From positions 18,704,358-18,768,357 of the forward strand of contig OY987244.1 in assembly GCA_963920765.1 (NCBI GenBank): DNA of 64,000 nt. The letters are read 5' to 3'. Every line of letters begins with the position of its first letter. Position 1 is the stretch's first letter. The DNA comes from Ulota crispa (Eukaryota > Streptophyta > Bryopsida > Orthotrichales > Orthotrichaceae). The translations under genes and the position numbers were made by a program. Under the pieces are notes generated by a model. That model was not told the DNA's origin, ran no database searches, and saw only the letters and a program-made list of their open reading frames with translations. Positions 57,750 through 64,000 of the stretch are shown one piece after another.

Positions 57750-60600
57750 ATAACCTCTCCACCATTCAAGGACACGAGTATGGAAAGGATAATTTCTAAA
57801 AACTCAAAACCGTTGATTTCAAAAAGCACCTAATCATGAGTATAAAAATTGAAGAAATCCACTTTAACGGATTGAAGCAAGTGTGGCCACTTGTTCTTAA
57901 CAAAAGTGTTCAAAGTTTTATTTGTGTATCCCAACCTTTCATATAGATGGCTCTCTTGGTCTTACGTTTTCTTGCACTTCCAAAATCCTTAACAAGTAAA
58001 GTACCTTGGCTTTAATTTGAGTGCTTTTCAAGACTGTATATGAATATTGGTCCCGCACAAGGGCGTGGCAAATAATTGCTATGTGCTGTTTTTGTTGAAG
58101 TAAAAAGGAGGGGACCCTTCATCTTGGAAAAGTGGTCCTAGAATTGCTAATAATTTTGCTTTTTATTAAACACATGGATTACCCGCTATGTTGTAAATCT
58201 TGCATGTAATGTGACAACCCAAACAATATAAAGGGCTTGTTCTTGATTATTGGGTATGTCCAAGGGGCCTTCTTACTGCTAGTGAATAATGGACAATAAT
58301 TTCTATGTCTCAATTCCCTTGATTGTTAGAACTTAAGTTTTGTTGGGGCATAAAGAATTGCTAAAACTGCTAAAAGATGCCTTTTGGAAATATATGCTTT
58401 ATGGAAAATCATTGCTGAAACTTAGCCTTCAAGTTGGATTTCCAACTTGGAACATAGTGTGAAGTTGTGAACTGCTCCTAGAATAAGGGTATGTTCACAC
58501 TTGATGTTAGGAGGGGTATTAACAATATGAATGCAGTCTAAAGTAGTGTCAATATGCATCTAATTTTTCTTTGCTAGTACTCCTCCTAACACCAAGTGTG
58601 AACTTACCCTAAGATTGCTAGCAGGACTTTTCCAAGGTTGTAACTTACCTTCCAACTGTATGAGCCGCGCTCTAGAGTCGATATGAAGGTGACTTAGTTT
58701 ATTAAACAAAGGGCCCACCTCCATTTTCCCCCAAAATCCTTCTTTCCCTTCACGTGGATACATTGTGAAAAATTTCAGAAATTTCCTTGCAAGGGTAAAC
58801 AATGAAATTGGGAATTTACCAAGGTAGGCCAAATTTGGAAATCTTGAATTCATATTTGAATTCAAAGACCCTCAATTGGTCTACCACAAGTGAATGAGAT
58901 AAAGTTGAACAACTACAAAACACAGCAAATCTTTCTTTTTCCTTTTTTTGTTTCTCAACCCCATTATAAGCACAAGTCCATTTCCACATGATCAAATTTC
59001 AAAACCTCGTATTTTGTAGGCTCCATGCATGCAATCATTTGTTTATGTTTTTCAAAGATCCAATCACGTGTTTTCTGAAAATCATAAAATTGTCAGATGT
59101 TATTGAAAAGATAAAGAATTATTATGAATTCAAATAAAAAATCAAATAAAATCACTTCATCAACGCATTATGTTCAAAGAATATGAATGTTACATAGGTA
59201 GGTAATGAATGTAGAACATATTAGTGCAAACCAACGTTTCGTGTTGTCGTAAAGTTAGGAAAGTTAATTATACTTTTAACTTTGATTCAATAAGTTACTC
59301 AAACTTGAGAATCTCTCAAATTTTTGTAGCACATTAGAAATCAAACTTGAAAAGCTTTACTCTAGTTGATTGTACTCAAAAGCAAATTAACTATTCTGAA
59401 TGTTGATCACATCAAATTTCAATTACAATTAAGCTTAAACTTAAAGAGCTAGAATATATTATACCAGTATCCCATTTTTGTATACAAACATCCCATATTT
59501 TAGAACTCCCCATACACAATCAATGACCAAATAATATGGTTTTTGCTTAATTGGGTGATGAAGAGGTGCATTTAATTAAAGCTTATTCAGCAAGAAAAAA
59601 GTTGGTAAGATTATGTCAAATGATTTCCCATTTCTAAAAAATAATAAGGAAAACAAATTGGGAGATTCTGCATGAAACGAGCCATGTATATGTATATTTG
59701 TGTATCTATGTATATGAACATGTATGCATGTGTATGAATTTTAATGATTTCTACTCAAAACATGCATGAATGTACAAATATGTGGTTTTTCAGTAATATC
59801 TTTTGGGACATTCAAACACTCTTTTAATCCTTAAACACATACCTAATTCAAGGATCCTAGGTTTACCGGTGTCTTACTTTATGCAAGAGTACAACTAATT
59901 GGGTTAGCCTAGGCAAGGGGCTTGCAATTCCGCTCAATGTGGGTCATCCAGTGTACTTATATGCCACATCATATTCTTCCACATTTGATGCAATGTACAT
60001 AAGAGAGGTTTGGAGGATCAGTTGATTCTCGCCAAAGTCTTCAATTGATTCCTCACATAGTTATCTCTTTTGTTGTAATCGATCATGCACGCATGCTCAA
60101 TCTCAATATTTGCATCTTATTCTTTTGATGATTTTAAGGCTGCCCCCACCAGGACCTAAAATGTCCTTTGGGATAAACATGAAAAGAAGAAGAAGGTTGG
60201 TACCCAATAAAAATGGATGGGAAAATGTTTTTTACTCGCGATTAGAGTAGAAATCATGCATAAGCCACTTTTGGCTTTGGCTACATTCCAAAGGAAAAAA
60301 CAGACTGCTTCTTAAAACATATTTGAAAAATGGAATGATTCCCTCACTCTCTCCATTTTGTGAGCTATTATTTCTCCATAGTCCATATTAAGACTGCACG
60401 GCACGGCACCGAAAAACGTGCTGTGACTGTGTATCGATGACCATATGGAGGTGGAGATGATCCCAGCAGGTTACATTCTTTATTTTTTCAAAACTTCCAA
60501 TGGTTGAGCGACACGCACCCTAGAACCTATGCAGGTTTGGGAAAAATGGTTAGGATTACCTATGTGTACGCTTTCATACATCAAAATCAGCTATTATAAA
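57750..60600. other. Gene-free stretch
   Basis: Apart from the MITE at 58497, only AT-rich sequence with short chance ORFs. The 58560-58865 minus-strand ORF overlaps the MITE end and is not a gene candidate. Confidence 0.5.
58497..58609. mobile_element. Tourist-like MITE, GGGTATGTTCACACTTG ends
   Basis: TAA lies at 58494-58496 and 58610-58612. The ends GGGTATGTTCACACTTGATG and inverse GGGTAAGTTCACACTTGGTG differ twice in 20. Length 113 bp. A lone right end of the family sits at 63311-63340. Confidence 0.85.
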
Positions 60601-60610
60601 TAGGGAACGA

Positions 60611-60997
60611 CTAGGAAGACACCCCCAGTTGCTAGGGAGACACCCCTATAATTCAACCTATTAAATTTGAGATTATCATTACGTTGAAATATGAAATAAA
60701 ATCAAAACAGTATTTTAGCGCACATTTGCACCTGCAAGCATTGCAAACATACAACAAATATGTCTTATTTGTGACATGGTCAAGAGCTAAACTTACAAAC
60801 AAATGGAATGCCTAGTTTTAACTCTTGATCATGTCACAAATGAGACATATTTGTTGTATGTTTGCAATGCTTGCACTTGCAAATGTGCACTAAAATATTG
60901 TTTTGATTTTATTTCATATTTCAACGTAATAATAATCTCAAGTTTAGTAGGTTGGGCTATAGGGGCGTCTCCCTAGCAATTGGGGGATGTCTCCCTA
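60611..60997. mobile_element. Palindromic foldback element, arms about 175 bp
   Basis: The left end CTAGGAAGACACCCCCAGTT and inverse right end TTAGGGAGACATCCCCCAAT. The arms remain complementary inward (ACATACAACAAATATGTCT and inverse) to a short spacer near 60805. No target duplication was confirmed. Confidence 0.8.
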
Positions 60998-61378
60998 ATC
61001 GGGAGGATGCAAGCTAAGGGTGACTACTATGTAAGTCACAAGGGTAAAAATGAAGGGTTTTTTAGCAAATGGATTTAGTTTCATTGAAAAATGAAGTCTT
61101 TAAGAGAGAAAGGACTCATATTTAGAAAGTAGACTTGTTGATGATCCAATTTCCACCAAAATAAAGTATATATCTCTAATGTGATAAGAGAAAAGGACTT
61201 TTGAACATAGCTCCTAAAACCGTCACTGTGCCTTTTCTTGCTAAAAAAGACTCTTGAAGTTATATGTACTCATATTATGGGCACAATTTTTTGGCATCAT
61301 TATTGGAGGATTGGGATGATTACAATTTGGAATAAGTTTTTAGTGAATGTAATTTACATTTTGGAGAAAAGGACTTTT

Positions 61379-61905
61379 ATGTGCTCTTAAATGACTCCAA
61401 TTTGTGGCCCTTTTTGGGGATTGAATTCTCTAAGTTAAATCATTTTTTTGGTTTCTTTCTTTACTTAAATGTCTTAGAATGGCATTAACTAGGGTGCAAC
61501 CTTTGGAATTTGGAACTCTCATTGAGAAGAGGGAGAATTCTCATTGGTAACACAATGTGCTCTTGAATGACTACAATTTCTGGCCCTTTTTTGGGCATTG
61601 ATTTCTCTAAGTTAAATCATTTTTTTGTGTGTTTTCCTTCTTCTAAGTGTCTTAGAATGGCATAAACTAGAGTGGCCAACCTTTGGAATTTGGAACTCTC
61701 ATTGAGAAGAGGAAAAATTCTTGTTGGGAACACAATGTGCTCTAGAATGACTAATTTTTTTGGAGATTGATTTCTCTAAGTTAAATCATTTTTTTTAGTT
61801 TTTTTTTTACTTAAATGTCTTAGAATGGCATAAACTAAGGTGGCCAATTTTTGGAATTTGGAACTCTCATTGAGAAGAGAGAGAATTGTCATTAGAAACA
61901 CTAAA
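61379..61905. repeat. 177-180-bp tandem repeat, three units
   Basis: Units start at 61379, 61556 and 61736 with TGTGCTCT(T/A), and contain TTTCTCTAAGTTAAATCATT and GGAATTTGGAACTCTCATTG. The third unit is shortened by internal deletion. Confidence 0.9.
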
Positions 61906-62748
61906 CACTTTGTTTTGTACTAAAAAAAGGATTTTTTTTTGCCACAAATGAGAACCCTTAGCTTGCAACTCCCCATTCATTCCCTACAAATAACATTCAT
62001 CCTATATAGACTAACTTGATGTTCCTTTGAGAAGGATTTGGCAGGTTTATCCTTTTTTCACCTAAGATCTTTTTCTTGGTTTTGTGGTAGCATATGTTAA
62101 AATGAGGCAAGGTTTTATCAAAAGTTTGCCAATTATAATTGAACCCCTATATGCTCAAAGCACGAAATTTTGGTGTTTAGGAAATTTCAAGAAACTTTGA
62201 AATCCTGTTGAAGGCAAAGATTTGATTGTTTTAAGGTTTTTTTTGGAGAAGTTGCTAGTTGAGGTTAGCTTTGGTGTTCAATTTTAATGCCTTCCACACC
62301 TTATTTCAATTGTTTTGGTGGAAGCTAAATTGCAAGGACACCTATTGCGCACCAAATAGTGTGATGAAAAGTGACTATGCAAAACCTATAATAAGTTGCC
62401 ACGTTGAAAAAACAAGCATCAAGTTGAGATTGAAGTCAAGATTTCCCTTGGGCATTCCCATGGGCAATGGGGGTCCTTTTACTAAAACTTTGTCATCTAA
62501 CAAAATCTAAATGCGTTTTTGTGCTAATTTCACTTGGAATGGATTTATTATACATATTTGAATTCATGCACAATTGAATTTTCTTTGGTTCATAATTATT
62601 TTTGGTCAATAATGGAGTTAAAAAAACTCTTTGCAACATGTGGTAGCTCTTTGACAATTGCATTGCTAGCTCATATATGATATTGTGATCATGGATTTGG
62701 AAGAGGGTCATTAGTTTTGAAATAACAACAACAAACACTAAATCATCT
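61906..62748. other. Gene-free stretch with a worn alpha-like end
   Basis: TTGAACCCCTATATGCTC at about 62139, followed by CGAAATTTTGGTG, resembles the start of the alpha TTAA elements. The ORF at 62259-62510 (83 codons) matches nothing known to me. Confidence 0.4.
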
Positions 62749-62752
62749 TAAG

Positions 62753-63063
62753 GTAGGAGCACCCATAAGCGTTAGTTTAAGGGTTTTGAACATGACGGCT
62801 ATCAATAAACATCTAGCAAATTATAAGATCCTATTAGGACTAGAAAAATAATGAGTTTGCACTTTCAAATGTATTATTTGGATACTATGAGAATAAGTTG
62901 TGAAATTTTAAAGAGCAAACTGCCATTGCACCCATAACCAACACTAAGGTTTCATGTTCACATGTTGTACATCCTTGTAATAGCATCTATTTACTTCCAC
63001 AGATTTTCCAAGATTTTAGAGGTGACGGTTATGGGGACACTAATGCTTATCGATGTTCTTACC
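62753..63063. mobile_element. GGTAGG-ended TIR element, copy C, with TTAA on both sides
   Basis: The ends GGTAGGAGCACCCATAAGCG and inverse GGTAAGAACATCGATAAGCA. TTAA lies at 62749-62752 and 63064-63067. Length 311 bp. Confidence 0.85.
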
Positions 63064-63441
63064 TTAAGTGGTTTTTCCCATTTTTGTACACAAAAGTTGC
63101 CTTTTTTGCATTAGAATTGTTGGACGGCTAAAAACACCAAAAATTCCACATTCATCCACATTTAATCACTAATATACTAAAATATGCGTGACCTATTTGG
63201 AGGTTTTTTTGGTAGCACCATCTAAAAGTCTTGAAGTTCAAACCCTATGGTTTCAATTTTGTTTTTGATGCATTTGGACTCACCTTTAAATTGCATTCAT
63301 ATTACTAATATCCCTCCTAACACCAAGTGTGAACATACCCTTAACTCAAAAAACCAAGAAAATGGATGATGAAAAAACATGCAAGTGCTTACAAGAGGCT
63401 ATTTCCTTGTAGCAATGGCTCAATTTTTGCTTGGTTTTTAA

Positions 63442-64000
63442 CCCCTCACCGCCCAAGGGGACCAAAACTATCTCTGCTTGTTTGCAATTTTGGATTTATA
63501 AATTTCCTCCATGATTAATTACAATGATTATTATTTTTTAAGTTCTTGTTGAGGTCTTGTTTTAGTATCAAGAGTTTGATTTTGAAAATGACCAATTATG
63601 ATTTTTCTATTTAAGATTTTGTGCAAGGGTGTCCATTGCAAATTTTCACTTTCTAGTATTGAGGGCTCTTGGACACGAGTCTCAAGTACACTAGAACTTG
63701 GAGAAAATACTACATTAGAAATTGATTAAAAAAAATTGTAGAATAGATTTTGAGAAGCTATAAATTGATTGGGGTTATGAATATTATATTTTATATATTC
63801 ATGTTTTTGAGGTACCCTCAATTTTAGATTTGAGATGTGAAAAGAGGATTGAAAGACTTCAGATCAATTTCACAATTTTAATACCCTCATGATCAAATCT
63901 TTTAATCTTTTAATCCATAAGTGATATTGTTAAGTTTTCTTTTCCCATGTAATCTTTAACATGTCTAGCTTGAATTTGTACGGTTACATTTTTAAAAAAA
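63442..64000 (+). mobile_element. TTAA-flanked alpha element, copy 3, cut by the window edge
   Basis: TTAA at 63438-63441, then CCCCTCACCGCCCAAGGGG. It aligns with 49684-50315 from about 63560 onward (TTTTGTGCAAG, TACACTAGAACTTGGAG, AGGATTGAAAGACTTCA, ACATGTCTAGCTTGAATTTG). The right end lies outside the window. Confidence 0.75.

Noticed and set aside
1-64000. LTR retroelements, virus-like elements, CRISPR arrays, rRNA
   Set aside because: No reverse transcriptase, integrase, capsid or long direct terminal repeat was recognised, and no regularly spaced repeat-spacer array or rRNA core was seen by eye; weak fragments could be missed.

Overview
The window is nuclear DNA from a land plant. Two nuclear genes for organellar gene expression (plastid PAP8/pTAC6 and mitochondrial ribosomal protein bL28m) have GT-AG introns, telomere-like AAACCCTAA motifs occur in plant style, and much of the intergenic DNA is plant-type DNA transposon debris. 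Coding exons are GC-richer than the AT-rich flanks. Introns are short (101-1042 bp) while genes lie kilobases apart. The broken hAT transposase resembles BED-finger hAT proteins I associate with mosses and other seed-free plants, so a bryophyte or other non-seed plant is my guess, not a demonstration.

Layout: 1-21 kb is gene-free, made of MITEs, foldbacks, a 638-bp tandem duplication, a Tc1-like transposase fossil and one short GC-rich island that may be an orphan gene start. At 21.9-24.6 kb (minus strand) lies PAP8/pTAC6, in 8 exons. At 27.8-28.6 kb (minus) is a three-exon gene for a small secreted plant protein of unknown function. At 31.8-35.1 kb (minus) is a saccharopine dehydrogenase-like oxidoreductase in 3 exons. 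At 37.6-38.4 kb (plus) is mitochondrial ribosomal protein bL28m in 2 exons. From 38.4 to 64 kb the window is again transposon-derived, including a decayed hAT element (44.1-48.7 kb) and many small terminal-inverted-repeat (TIR) elements.

The four genes show no operon-like relation. PAP8 acts in the plastid-encoded RNA polymerase complex and bL28m in the mitochondrial large ribosomal subunit. The most informative part of the window is its transposon stratigraphy: TTAA-flanked elements with CCC ends (a piggyBac-like signature, unusual for a plant) that occur three times as back-to-back pairs sharing one TTAA, one pair with a paralogous empty site nearby; a second TIR family (GGTAG...) whose ends also bound the 4.65-kb hAT-containing block; MULE, CACTA, Tourist and Stowaway MITEs with clean target duplications; and long palindromes that could form hairpin RNA. 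I recognised no LTR retroelement or virus-like element, no rRNA and no CRISPR array.
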